Positions 27,712 through 36,735 of a stretch of 46,006 bases of DNA are shown here, piece after piece. Location: the IMG/VR virus record IMGVR_UViG_3300037493_004786, positions 1-46,006 of that record; one strand, given 5' to 3'. A program made the position numbers and the translations under genes. The notes under the pieces were generated by a model. It made no database searches. It saw only the letters and a program-made list of their open reading frames with translations, and was not told the DNA's origin. Positions within the stretch are counted from its first letter, which is position 1, and each line of letters starts with the position of its first letter. The stretch comes from a virus.

Positions 27712-30700
27712 TTATTTTTTGTTTGAAATTCTAAACTCACTTGTTAATGAACTGATTGTTGCTTTAATGTTTTGCAAGTTACTAATACTTAATGAAACCT
27801 CCATACTTTTACCAACCATACGATCAGTTTGTGTTTTTGTACGGTAAGGCATCCAAGCAATTCCTTCACGATATTGTTTTCTAGTGTCACCAAAATATGT
27901 AATATAATAACCCTGATTTTCAGTATACATTTCTACTTTACCCATTATTATATCAGTATTTTTATTGCAATTTAATCGCATTACATCAAAAACTTTTGAA
28001 ACATCACCTGCTTCATTAATAACGGGATTAACAAAAGCACGATAAAGTTCACCATTCCAAAAATTACCAACATCACCGTGATTCATATAAAACATATCGT
28101 TATTGGTTACATCATAAAATGAAGTAGCATATAAAGCATTTTTATGCCAAAAGAAAAATGATGGTCTTACTGGTTGAATAGAAGATACAAAATTTCCTTC
28201 TTCGTTATAAGTTATACCCATAAAAATAGAATGACCTTCTAAACGAATAACCGAAGCCATTTGCCAAGGTTCATCTATTTTATTTCTAAAAAAACGATAG
28301 TAACCAGTAGAAGTTAATGTTCCAATTAATGTAACTACACCTAATGAATTCATTGTATAAACTTCTAAATCTTTATCAGCAATAAATTTTATATAAAACT
28401 GAAACAAATCTAAATAACCATAAATAGTATTTCCTTCTGGTAAATACATTCCATTACCAGGAGTAATAAAAGTATCTACAGTAAGCATAATACATTGACC
28501 ATTCCAAAGAATATGATGCCTATAAAGACTATTTGAATCAGAAAGATTATTTGTAAGAGTAAATGCTTGATTTTCTATAAAAGTAAGGTCAGCAGAAAAT
28601 GACCATCCAACTTCACCATTATCATAATCAATATATCCTAATATTCCGTTGCCTTCATATGGACTATCAATACCTTGAAATTGAGGTAAAATATATTGAG
28701 AAAAATCATTTAATTTTTTTTCTTTACTAATATCTAAAATCCCATCCTGAGCAAATCTAAAAAATGATTTAAGATTTACATCAATCCAATAAAAAGCTTT
28801 TGAACTAGAAATAATACTCCACTGATGCTGACAACCATAATCAGTAGTAATATAATCAATACCATCTAATCTATCTCCAACACCTGTACTTAACGTTCCG
28901 GCTACTGCACCTTCAATCATTGCTCTATCAGAAGCACGAAGTCTTCCAACAGCACTTTCTTGAAGTGAATAAATTTGATTAAACAAAGAAGCCGAACCCA
29001 TAATATGTCCATACACACCTTCAGCATCTCTAAAATCATTTACTTGAAATCTTCTAAAAACATCGGTTGTATCTCCATAAATTTTTGGTAATGTATATCT
29101 CCATCGTGCAGGATATTTATCTGATAAAACATAAGATGGATCTAAAACTCCTAAAAGCCAAACAACATCTTTATAAAGTAATACAGAATTTAAATTAAAT
29201 TCTTCAATGAGTTCTGAATTACCTGAATAATGAAATAAACCATCAGGCCAATTAGGAACACTTGATCCGTTCCATTCACGTTTAGGTCTTGCTCCAGCAT
29301 GTGTATAAATTGGATCACCAGATGTTGCAGCCTGTCGCATTGAATGAATAAATTCAGATTCTAAAGGAAAAACAACACCATAAGAAACGTCATTATTATC
29401 AATCTCATCTTCTTTTGAATACTCAGGATAAATTCGCATAAACCCAATATAATCTAAATAGCAATCACCACCCCAAAACTCACAATTATCATAAACATAT
29501 CCAGCCGGATCGGAAAAAGATGGATTATTAACAGGAATAAAATGACCTACATTATAAAAAATAGAATTTACTAATGCTGTAATATTTTGTCCACCATAAG
29601 GATTTGAATTATCTCTAACATAGTTTACAATTTGATAAGCACATGCAGAAGTATTTCCAGCACCATCATCAGCAAAATTAAACATATGTCCATTTGGACT
29701 TGCTCCCCAATTTCCTGTTTGAATAAACAATGTATTCCATTTACCGGCACCATAAAGATTATCTGTTCCAGCAGCATATTTATAATGATCAAAAATCTCA
29801 ATACTATTTTTAATATTTAATCCTGGAGAATAATTAGAAACTTCTCCATTTATTCCTACAACAAAAATATTTGACATGTCTGTTTGGTCACCATAAGCTG
29901 GATATCCATTTGCATAATCAGCAACATCAAGATATGTATTTTTTGTACGATAAAGTTTTTGTAAAGATTGTTGACCAACTCCAGGATCTGTATCAGTAAA
30001 ATAAACAGAATAATCTGGACTATCACCTTGCCAAGCACTACCAACAATTCTTAATCTATCTGATGTTTGAAGTTTAGGAATACGACTTGAATCAAAATCA
30101 CAGTCTGGAGCGTATAGATTAAATAAATTAGGTCGAGAATAAAATCTATCACCATGCGCACCAGCTCTTCCAATAAAACAGTTTACATCATAAAAATCAG
30201 AACCTGATATTTGCCAACGTTGATGATAAGAAGCAAATGGACGTGAATCAGAACCATCACGATGAGTAGGATAAACTAATCCTTGAACTAAAATAGTTTT
30301 ATCTCTTTCACAAACAGCAAACATAAATCCACTTATTTTTGATTGATAAGCAGAAAGGTCAATTCCTGATACTTTTAATCCTAATAAACGAATAAATGAT
30401 GCTTCATTATCTAATTCATCATCGCCATCTAATACTGTATCTTCACCAGTATAATCAACATCACCATAACTATTTGTTGGCCACGCTCTATTAGAAGCGG
30501 TTCCCGAAAAAGAAACTGTACTATTATCTTCACGTATTCTAATCCAAGAATAATCATCTTGATATTGTTCTGGAAAAGAAAAATCACAAAGATGATAAGC
30601 AGAAGTAGGAAATCCTTTTAAATCAAATGCAATAATACATAATCGATATGTTTCTCCACGAAAATTTCCACCATAAAGGTTTACTACTTGTGTACCTTTA

Positions 30701-31980
30701 TAATTTACATAATCATCATTTATGATATACGTTTCCGTTTGTCCATCATAAAGATTTTTAGTGGTTGTTCCTGTTCTTGTTGATTGATTTGTTACTGGTG
30801 GAGAAGTAATACTTCCTTCCTGTGTATGTAAAGGATAATCTGTAGGAACTCTGTCATCTGAACGCATTTGTTTAAAATAAGGTTCAATAACAAGATTTTG
30901 AAAAATTAATTCAGGATCAAGAAATAAATTTGTTTCAGCAACATTTCCAGCATATAATACTTGGTCTTTAATTTCTATTGTTTTTGCTTTTAAAGTAATA
31001 AATAATTCTTTAAACTCTTGATAAGAAAAAGGAGTTCCAACATTACCTGAATGGTCAAATTCCATATTATCACTAGTAATTTGTGTTTTTAAAAAAACCT
31101 TTGCTTCAGTAGGAGTAGAGTTTGTTTCTAAAAACAAATAAGCAACTTCTATATAATCATATCTTTGATCTATTCCTTTTACTTGAATTCTATTACCTTT
31201 ATTTGTAGCTAAACCAGAACCTTCCATTTCATAAAGATTCCAATCACTATTATTTTGTTGGTCAGAAGTAATAAAAATAAATTTTGTTAAAGGAACAAAT
31301 GGAGTTACATATCCTACATTTAAACCAAGTCTATAAGAATACTGATAAACACCAGAAAGTAAACCACCATTTATTGTTTGAACATACTTAACTAATCCCA
31401 TTCGAAAATTAGCATTTACGTTCATACTATGTACAGAAGCACTTTCTAAAGTATAAGCATTTACATCTGTTCTTGGACCAATAGATGAATCATAAGAAAG
31501 TGTAATTGATCGCAATTCATTACTATCAGTAGCAACACCATCACACCAATAACAACGGATAGCATTTTCTGTTTCCCAAACTATTTTTGCTTTAATACCA
31601 TTAGTAGTATCAAATTCTAATAATTCATTATTTACATCATTTACATCATTAAATAATGTACGATAAATACCATAACCAAACTTATCTAATGAAACCATTC
31701 CTATTTCGGAATTGGTACCTACATTTGATTTTAAAAATAAAATAACAAAATTGGCTTCAGCAACCCAACCAATAGGAAGATAACGGTCAGTATCATTTCC
31801 ATTATCAGGATTAATAGTAAAACCTACAACATTACCATATTGATTTTCCCAAGAATAGGTTTTATCAACATTTGTAATTATACGTCCGTTATAAGAAATA
31901 CGTGCAGAATCTTTAGATTGGAACATTTTATCCAAGTCCATCTGCATACCGCCAGTAAATAAGTTTTTTGTTTCAGCCAT
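27712..31980 (-). CDS. large tail nozzle/hub ('stabilization')-type protein
   Basis: A 1422-residue, mostly beta-rich protein with many Tyr, Trp, Asn and Asp. The N-terminus (FTGGMQMDLDKMFQSKDSAR, then YNGRIITN) resembles the opening 'GG.N.D.D.RL.P.GEY..A.N..' of the large crAss-like tail proteins that many annotations call 'stabilization protein'. Known virion structures of that group place such proteins in the tail hub or nozzle. It contains no enzyme motif that I can see. It starts one base inside the stop of the 390-residue connector gene (TAATG), consistent with tail assembly genes made together. The family assignment rests on the N-terminal pattern, size and position, so hub versus nozzle is undecided. 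Confidence 0.65.
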   Translation of the reverse strand: MAETKNLFTGGMQMDLDKMFQSKDSARISYNGRIITNVDKTYSWENQYGNVVGFTINPDNGNDTDRYLPIGWVAEANFVILFLKSNVGTNSEIGMVSLDKFGYGIYRTLFNDVNDVNNELLEFDTTNGIKAKIVWETENAIRCYWCDGVATDSNELRSITLSYDSSIGPRTDVNAYTLESASVHSMNVNANFRMGLVKYVQTINGGLLSGVYQYSYRLGLNVGYVTPFVPLTKFIFITSDQQNNSDWNLYEMEGSGLATNKGNRIQVKGIDQRYDYIEVAYLFLETNSTPTEAKVFLKTQITSDNMEFDHSGNVGTPFSYQEFKELFITLKAKTIEIKDQVLYAGNVAETNLFLDPELIFQNLVIEPYFKQMRSDDRVPTDYPLHTQEGSITSPPVTNQSTRTGTTTKNLYDGQTETYIINDDYVNYKGTQVVNLYGGNFRGETYRLCIIAFDLKGFPTSAYHLCDFSFPEQYQDDYSWIRIREDNSTVSFSGTASNRAWPTNSYGDVDYTGEDTVLDGDDELDNEASFIRLLGLKVSGIDLSAYQSKISGFMFAVCERDKTILVQGLVYPTHRDGSDSRPFASYHQRWQISGSDFYDVNCFIGRAGAHGDRFYSRPNLFNLYAPDCDFDSSRIPKLQTSDRLRIVGSAWQGDSPDYSVYFTDTDPGVGQQSLQKLYRTKNTYLDVADYANGYPAYGDQTDMSNIFVVGINGEVSNYSPGLNIKNSIEIFDHYKYAAGTDNLYGAGKWNTLFIQTGNWGASPNGHMFNFADDGAGNTSACAYQIVNYVRDNSNPYGGQNITALVNSIFYNVGHFIPVNNPSFSDPAGYVYDNCEFWGGDCYLDYIGFMRIYPEYSKEDEIDNNDVSYGVVFPLESEFIHSMRQAATSGDPIYTHAGARPKREWNGSSVPNWPDGLFHYSGNSELIEEFNLNSVLLYKDVVWLLGVLDPSYVLSDKYPARWRYTLPKIYGDTTDVFRRFQVNDFRDAEGVYGHIMGSASLFNQIYSLQESAVGRLRASDRAMIEGAVAGTLSTGVGDRLDGIDYITTDYGCQHQWSIISSSKAFYWIDVNLKSFFRFAQDGILDISKEKKLNDFSQYILPQFQGIDSPYEGNGILGYIDYDNGEVGWSFSADLTFIENQAFTLTNNLSDSNSLYRHHILWNGQCIMLTVDTFITPGNGMYLPEGNTIYGYLDLFQFYIKFIADKDLEVYTMNSLGVVTLIGTLTSTGYYRFFRNKIDEPWQMASVIRLEGHSIFMGITYNEEGNFVSSIQPVRPSFFFWHKNALYATSFYDVTNNDMFYMNHGDVGNFWNGELYRAFVNPVINEAGDVSKVFDVMRLNCNKNTDIIMGKVEMYTENQGYYITYFGDTRKQYREGIAWMPYRTKTQTDRMVGKSMEVSLSISNLQNIKATISSLTSEFRISNKK

Positions 31981-33152
31981 TAGAAATTATTTTTATTTGG
32001 TAATGGAAGTAATTGCATGTGTTGATTAGCAAGATATTTATATTCATTAGCATCTGGCATTTCATCATTACCACGAGCCTGTCCACATTCCCAAGTCCAA
32101 TCACGGTCAAGTTGAACAATGACATACTGTGGAATTTTTCCTGAAATAAAATCTCTATACTTATACATATAAATTAAATATGTTGAAACAGCTTTAATAT
32201 GATTATTTTTAACCATTGGCCATCCATCTTCATCTAAATAAATTCCCATATAAGAAATACCTACTTTACCATTTTCAATAGTATTAAAAAAAATTTTATT
32301 ATTTATTATTGAATAAACAGCATTACTACCACCAAAAACATTTAGTTTTCCTGTAGCTTGATTATTTAAATTAACGGCAGAACGATTAGCAAGATTATTT
32401 GAACCTTTAGCTGGAACAATAGATGGTGTATCATCACACGTATCACAATCATCACCTTCTCTTGGAGCAACTCTTCTTTGAATAACTAAATTAGAAATCG
32501 TTCCAGTAATAGAAGTTGTTGAACTAAGCAAATTAAAATTAACTGTAGCATCACGACCTGTAATTATTAATCGTGAAACCATTGTATCAGCAATAGCTGA
32601 ATACGGAAGTAATATTGCATTTACTTGTGCTGCAAAATCTGTTAAAATATCAGGAGTTGTTTCACCACCAACAACTAAATGCTGAAAGCTATTTGTAACT
32701 AAATTACCACAATCATTATTTGTAATAGTTAGAATAATTAAATCTCCAACTAAAAACACTCCTGAAAAAACGTAGGCAATAGAGCCAACCTGTCCAGGAT
32801 TACATACAATCTTATTACCGGAAAGATATCTTTCAGGAGTGGTAACAACTGGAGAACTTTTAGCTTTATTAAACATTCTAAAATCACGTTTGGTTACATC
32901 CAAATATGTTTCGCCAATCTTTAATGCATTTAAATAAATAAAGTTATCAGGAACACAAGCTTGATAATCTTCAACTTCTAATTCACATTCAAATCTTTTA
33001 TATGTATCACTAGATCCAATTTTTGTTTCAGCTTCATAAGCCCAACGAGCAAAATCTTCCAATACCTCATTTGGATTTTCTAATTGAAGTAAAGTCATTG
33101 CAGCATCAATAGCCGAATAAATACTTACATGTTGTTGTGAATTTAAACTCAT
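31980..33152 (-). CDS. head-tail connector/ring-type protein with an inserted beta domain
   Basis: A 390-residue protein. Residues 1-110 are a helical-plus-beta head (YSAIDAAMTLLQLENPNEVL, WAYEAETKIGSSDTYKRFEC, FIYLNALKIGETYLDV). The same type of opening is seen in connector or tail-tube proteins of crAss-like phages. Residues about 120-235 look like an inserted domain (YVFSGVFLVGDLIILTITNN, then a later VNAILLPYSA and RLIITGRDATVNF) that resembles part of the 229-residue protein at 34345-35034. The family-type sequence resumes after a Cys-rich link (GDDCDTCDD) and ends with YMYKYRDFISGKIPQYV, then RDWTWECGQARGNDEMPD. It probably forms a ring between the portal and the tail. The exact ring position is unknown. 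Confidence 0.65.
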   Translation of the reverse strand: MSLNSQQHVSIYSAIDAAMTLLQLENPNEVLEDFARWAYEAETKIGSSDTYKRFECELEVEDYQACVPDNFIYLNALKIGETYLDVTKRDFRMFNKAKSSPVVTTPERYLSGNKIVCNPGQVGSIAYVFSGVFLVGDLIILTITNNDCGNLVTNSFQHLVVGGETTPDILTDFAAQVNAILLPYSAIADTMVSRLIITGRDATVNFNLLSSTTSITGTISNLVIQRRVAPREGDDCDTCDDTPSIVPAKGSNNLANRSAVNLNNQATGKLNVFGGSNAVYSIINNKIFFNTIENGKVGISYMGIYLDEDGWPMVKNNHIKAVSTYLIYMYKYRDFISGKIPQYVIVQLDRDWTWECGQARGNDEMPDANEYKYLANQHMQLLPLPNKNNF

Positions 33153-33155
33153 AAA

Positions 33156-33587
33156 TTATTTTTGTTGAGGTGCGTATTGTTGATTTCCATCCATTGTAAT
33201 ATCTAAATATTCTTTACCTAATTCAACTTGCTTCATAATTAATTTTTTAATTCTTGGAGCAGTTTTAAATTTAAAGTTTCGAAACTTTTTAGAGCATGAA
33301 AGGAATAAAAAAGTAAATCTGTAATCGTACTTACTCATATCAATACCAATAGGTAAATAATGAGTACACAATGTCTTTACGGGTAAGCAAAAGTTTTTTG
33401 CAAATAACCGAACTGGTTCATTATTCTCAATAGAATATTTCATTCCATTTAAATAGTAATAATGAATAATCTTTGAAAATTCATCTTGACTTAAAACATA
33501 ACCATCTTGTGTCGTAAGCATTTTATTTGCTCGACAATAATCATAGATGTCTTTCATCTTAAATTGTCTAGGTATCTTCCCGGCCAT
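33156..33587 (-). CDS. connector/tail-region hypothetical protein
   Basis: A 143-residue basic protein (starts MAGKIPRQFKMKDIYDYCRA). The middle is rich in Tyr and Phe (KIIHYYYLNGMKYSIEN; YDYRFTFLFLSCSKKFRNFK) and the C-terminus is polar (QYAPQQK). Its start overlaps the end of the 229-residue upstream gene by 20 bases, and it is followed three bases later by the connector gene. I see no enzyme motif or membrane segment. By position it should be a ring, adaptor or tail-completion protein, but I do not recognise its family well enough to say which. Confidence 0.65.
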   Translation of the reverse strand: MAGKIPRQFKMKDIYDYCRANKMLTTQDGYVLSQDEFSKIIHYYYLNGMKYSIENNEPVRLFAKNFCLPVKTLCTHYLPIGIDMSKYDYRFTFLFLSCSKKFRNFKFKTAPRIKKLIMKQVELGKEYLDITMDGNQQYAPQQK

Positions 33588-34257
33588 CGTTTATTTCGTC
33601 AGTTTTTGAAGATTGAACAATAGTTAATTCTCTTGGGAAAATTTTATCTACAATTTTTTGATAAACATCAAGTGACAATGGATAAGCGTCAGTCATTGGA
33701 TTAAAACATGTAGGGGTACATCCTTCAGTTGAATAATTATAAGCATCTTTTGGTTGCTCTGCAATTAAACGAATATTAATATATTTTGTTTTTTTAAATT
33801 CATTTTTAAACATTACATACAATGTATTACCAATAAGAAATGAACGATTAACGTTTTTACCAAAATGTGTTTTTTCACGAAAAAAAACATGATTAGCTTT
33901 ACTTACAATAATTGGATTTTGTTTATTTATAAAACCAACCCAAAGAGCAGGACTATTTCCACTATCCATAACAGGAACAGGAATTTTTACTTTTTTAATA
34001 TTGCATCCCCATTTTAATAATTCGCTACAATTTTGATCAGTCATATCCACTTCAGTAAGTGGAACAACTCCTAAGTCTTGTTGAAAAATTGCATCAATTG
34101 ATAAATTCTTCAACATCATTTCTTTTAGAATAGAAGCACGATAATACCGAATCCAAAATTCAATCTGTCGAGGATTTAATTTGTTATCATCCGAATTACC
34201 TTGCCCCGCCTTTGGACTATTACGGATATTATAAATAAAACTATTAAGACTTTCCAT
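33568..34257 (-). CDS. connector/ring-type structural protein
   Basis: A 229-residue protein. It contains LNPRQIEFWIRYYRASILKE near residues 27-46 and continues with DLGVVPLTEVDMTDQ and NIKKVKIPVPV. This 'R.QIEFWI.YYRA..I..' opening, followed by a short basic/proline strand, is characteristic of a conserved virion gene in the capsid-to-tail region of crAss-like phages, so I place it in the connector set. The gene starts after a strong terminator and a TATATTTG box 22 bases upstream, so it may head its own transcript. Its end overlaps the next start by 20 bases. Confidence 0.7.
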   Translation of the reverse strand: MESLNSFIYNIRNSPKAGQGNSDDNKLNPRQIEFWIRYYRASILKEMMLKNLSIDAIFQQDLGVVPLTEVDMTDQNCSELLKWGCNIKKVKIPVPVMDSGNSPALWVGFINKQNPIIVSKANHVFFREKTHFGKNVNRSFLIGNTLYVMFKNEFKKTKYINIRLIAEQPKDAYNYSTEGCTPTCFNPMTDAYPLSLDVYQKIVDKIFPRELTIVQSSKTDEINDGREDT

Positions 34258-34279
34258 AAATTAAAAATTAGCAAGTAAG

Positions 34280-34287
34280 CAAATATA
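34280..34287 (-). promoter_or_regulatory. candidate late promoter -7 box TATATTTG
   Basis: The minus strand reads TATATTTG, an exact TAnnTTTG box, 22 bases before ATG 34257 and just after the terminator that closes the upstream gene. The same eight bases lie 20 and 21 bases before two other late genes (44536 and 39250). No clear TTG box is seen 19-21 bases upstream, so host-factor use is uncertain. Confidence 0.5.
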
Positions 34288-34315
34288 AAAATAAAGGTCG
34301 GGATTTCTCCCGACC
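34286..34315 (-). terminator. Rho-independent terminator after the 229-aa structural gene
   Basis: On the minus strand GGTCGGGA (34315-34308) pairs perfectly with TCCCGACC (34303-34296) around a GAAA loop. TTTATTTTTATA follows at once. The eight-base GC-rich stem plus T-rich tail is unusual in this AT-rich window and lies 29 bases after the stop of the gene ending at 34345. It should end or reduce transcription between the head genes and the connector genes. Confidence 0.85.
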
Positions 34316-34344
34316 AGTTACATATTTTAAATAAAAAGTTTTAA

Positions 34345-35034
34345 TTAAAGTGCGTTAATTAATGCAGCTAAAGCATTACCTTCTCCAGCATCACCATACC
34401 AAACAAGTTCCATACTTTTACCATCAACCGTTCCATCGGTAAAGTTTTGGTCAGCACTTGGGTTGTATTGAATTACTACAACATCGAATGTTGAGTTAGT
34501 AATTAAGTCAGCACTAATACCATCTACAATAGCTTGAGCTGGAGTTCCTGAAGAAACTGTTCCAGCATTAGTTACTGCATAAGCAATAGTTCCTGCAGTA
34601 GAATCAGCATATACATAACCAACCATACTATTTTTTAACGTCTGGTTTGCAGTGATTGTAAGAACACCCGCAGCATTTACAGCAGTATAAGGAGCTAATG
34701 TATCAGCATTAATTAATCCTTCAACAGCATTAGCAATTGCAGTTACATTATTACCTGCAATAACAGTATACTGATATTGTTTTCTCCAAATTTGACGGCT
34801 TTCACTATTATCAACAATAGTTACTTTTACAACATCGCCAGCAGCGTATGTTCCCGCAAAAGTTACTTCAATTTCACGAGCAGTACCCGCATCATAAACA
34901 TGTGAAACAGCACCCAAAAGAGAATCTGAAGAAACTACAAATGAAGGTGATAAATCAACTTTTCCACTAGCTAAAGCTGGTGTGTGCCCTTGGGCAAGAA
35001 TCGCTCTGCGATTTGGTCCAATATTAATTCCCAT
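34345..35034 (-). CDS. abundant structural protein candidate (head decoration or tail protein)
   Basis: A 229-residue, Ala/Val/Thr/Gly-rich beta protein (starts MGINIGPNRRAILAQGHTPA). The core (REIEVTFAGTYAAGDVVKVT, then QYTVIAGNNVTAIANAV, and a later AVNAAGVLTITAN) matches a widespread phage beta domain of the form 'D..tVT..G...YTV.AG...T...A..L...IN....y.A...g.vLTITA', found in tail and fibre proteins. A strong terminator follows directly, and the composition suits a protein made in quantity. It may be a head decoration, head fibre or tail-tube protein. The sequence does not decide between these. Confidence 0.65.
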   Translation of the reverse strand: MGINIGPNRRAILAQGHTPALASGKVDLSPSFVVSSDSLLGAVSHVYDAGTAREIEVTFAGTYAAGDVVKVTIVDNSESRQIWRKQYQYTVIAGNNVTAIANAVEGLINADTLAPYTAVNAAGVLTITANQTLKNSMVGYVYADSTAGTIAYAVTNAGTVSSGTPAQAIVDGISADLITNSTFDVVVIQYNPSADQNFTDGTVDGKSMELVWYGDAGEGNALAALINAL

Positions 35035-35064
35035 AAGAATTTTTTATTTTTTTGATTTTGAAAA

Positions 35065-35706
35065 TTATGTGTTAGCAGTTTTAATTTCGTTCATTTGAAC
35101 TTGATAATTTGGATCTTTAATAGTACCTAACATTTTACGAACAGCGATATTTACAATCTCATTATGAGTAGCTAAAGGTAAATCACAATTTACATTATTA
35201 GTTGGATTTGTTTCATCATTTAAAACCGTTACCGGTAATTTAAGATAAACTAAATCAGCACTAACAAAATTTGTTATTCCTTTTATATCTATAATATCAA
35301 CTGTTCCATTATTATTTGTTAAATAAATAGGATTTTCATTATCCGGAACATTAAATGGATCCCGTTGGCTTTCGTTATAATCATCCCATTTCATGGGTTT
35401 TACAGGTGCCGACCTTTGGTTATCGCATATATCAGTATAACTTGCAGACAAAGCAAGAATGTACATAAAACTAGGAACATTGATATTATTCAATGTAATT
35501 ATAGGAACAGTAAAAGACTTTTTACGAACCAATGAAACAAGGTCTTCACGTCTTTTTTCATTAAGTTCAAATTGAGCATACCTTTCTTTAGTGAATTCGA
35601 CAATAGCCTCATTCAAATAAAAATCTTTTTGAGTTGAATTAAACCAAGGATTACCTGGTTTATCCATTAACTCATCACAAGCGGTATGCATTTGAATTAT
35701 AGTCAT
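35065..35706 (-). CDS. head-tail connector-type protein
   Basis: A 213-residue protein. The helical N-terminus (MTIIQMHTACDELMDKPGNP, WFNSTQKDFYLNEAIVEFTK, ERYAQFELNEKRREDLVSLV) has the 'm...D..l.k.gnpwf....kd.fLNeAi.efv..R...fe.n...r..l..Lv' pattern common to connector or adaptor proteins near the portal in Bacteroidota phages. The second half is beta-rich, with YLTNNNGTVDIIDIKG. It begins one base inside the stop of the 329-residue gene. A place in the ring below the portal is likely but not proven. Confidence 0.65.
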   Translation of the reverse strand: MTIIQMHTACDELMDKPGNPWFNSTQKDFYLNEAIVEFTKERYAQFELNEKRREDLVSLVRKKSFTVPIITLNNINVPSFMYILALSASYTDICDNQRSAPVKPMKWDDYNESQRDPFNVPDNENPIYLTNNNGTVDIIDIKGITNFVSADLVYLKLPVTVLNDETNPTNNVNCDLPLATHNEIVNIAVRKMLGTIKDPNYQVQMNEIKTANT

Positions 35707-36695
35707 TACTCTTCAGTTTTAGCAAGTTCTTTTTTATTAGCCTCTAGTTTTAACTTCATATCCTTAACCTTTTTATGGAATGCCGGAACTGATTTAATTT
35801 TCAATGAATGACCATACATTTCGATAGCCATTTCAAGGTTCCCCTCGACAACAGCCTCTTCTGCAAGTTTAACATATTCCAATCTTTCAGCTTCTTCATC
35901 AGAATTTACAACTAATGAAGATACAGGTTGCGGAGCTAACGCTACTGCTACTGGCACAATTGCTTGAGTATTTTTAATACCGAGTTGCGTATTGATTGAT
36001 GGTATTAAATCTGAATTTATTTTAAGCCAATTAATAGCTTGTTCTTGGTTAATACCAATTCGTTCATTATTAAAAAACCATAATCCTTGTGCTTCACGAA
36101 TAATCTTACTTTCCTTTGCCATAAAGAAAACTTCTTTATAAACTTTATCAGGAGATTCATACTCTTCCAATACTTTAGCTGGATTCTTACGAACAGCATC
36201 ATATACCAATTTCTTGATAATGGCTTCGCTAGAAGCAACGTTTACTGGAATAGCAAGTAATCGAGCAAACATAAAAAGCTTTTGACCTTTTAGTTCACTA
36301 ATAATCCCTCTAACTTTTCCTTCTAAGTCCATTTTCTCAACATCTTCAATTGCTTGAGCATGAATATTTACAGGAAGAAAAACAGGAGTGTTAGATTTAC
36401 AATAAACTATATGATCTTTTACATGAAGATATTCTAAGCAGTCATTGATTTTTGAAAAACTCAATATCTTTTTCTTATTATATCTTGTTGTTTTTGGATT
36501 ACCATGTTCATCATAAAATTGACGAAAAATACCATCATGATCGGTATAATCTCTAACTACAATTGTTCCCACACGCTTCGGATTGACCAGGCGGATTTCC
36601 GCCTGACCAGTTTCCGGAAGCATTATTAATTCCTGATAAACTTTAGTCGGCAATAAATCTTTTAATGCCTGACTAATTACTCTTTCTTTCTCCAT
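35706..36695 (-). CDS. hypothetical virion-region protein, 329 aa
   Basis: It starts at ATG 36695 after an A-rich leader (AAGAAAAAGAAAAGTTATGG) identical to the one before the scaffold gene. Residues 1-110 are beta-rich (AEIRLVNPKRVGTIVVRDYT, HDGIFRQFYDEHGNP), the middle is helical, and the last 75 residues form a charged helix (EEAERLEYVKLAEEAVVEGN, then KKVKDMKLKLEANKKELAKT) with a TPR-like feel (EGNLEMAIEMYGHSLKI). There is no catalytic motif. It sits between the major capsid gene and the connector genes, so a head-associated or assembly role is likely. A GC-rich hairpin (36588-36605) lies inside its 5' part. Confidence 0.65.
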   Translation of the reverse strand: MEKERVISQALKDLLPTKVYQELIMLPETGQAEIRLVNPKRVGTIVVRDYTDHDGIFRQFYDEHGNPKTTRYNKKKILSFSKINDCLEYLHVKDHIVYCKSNTPVFLPVNIHAQAIEDVEKMDLEGKVRGIISELKGQKLFMFARLLAIPVNVASSEAIIKKLVYDAVRKNPAKVLEEYESPDKVYKEVFFMAKESKIIREAQGLWFFNNERIGINQEQAINWLKINSDLIPSINTQLGIKNTQAIVPVAVALAPQPVSSLVVNSDEEAERLEYVKLAEEAVVEGNLEMAIEMYGHSLKIKSVPAFHKKVKDMKLKLEANKKELAKTEE

Positions 36696-36735
36696 AACTT
36701 TTCTTTTTCTTTTTTAGTTTATATTCAATTTACTT

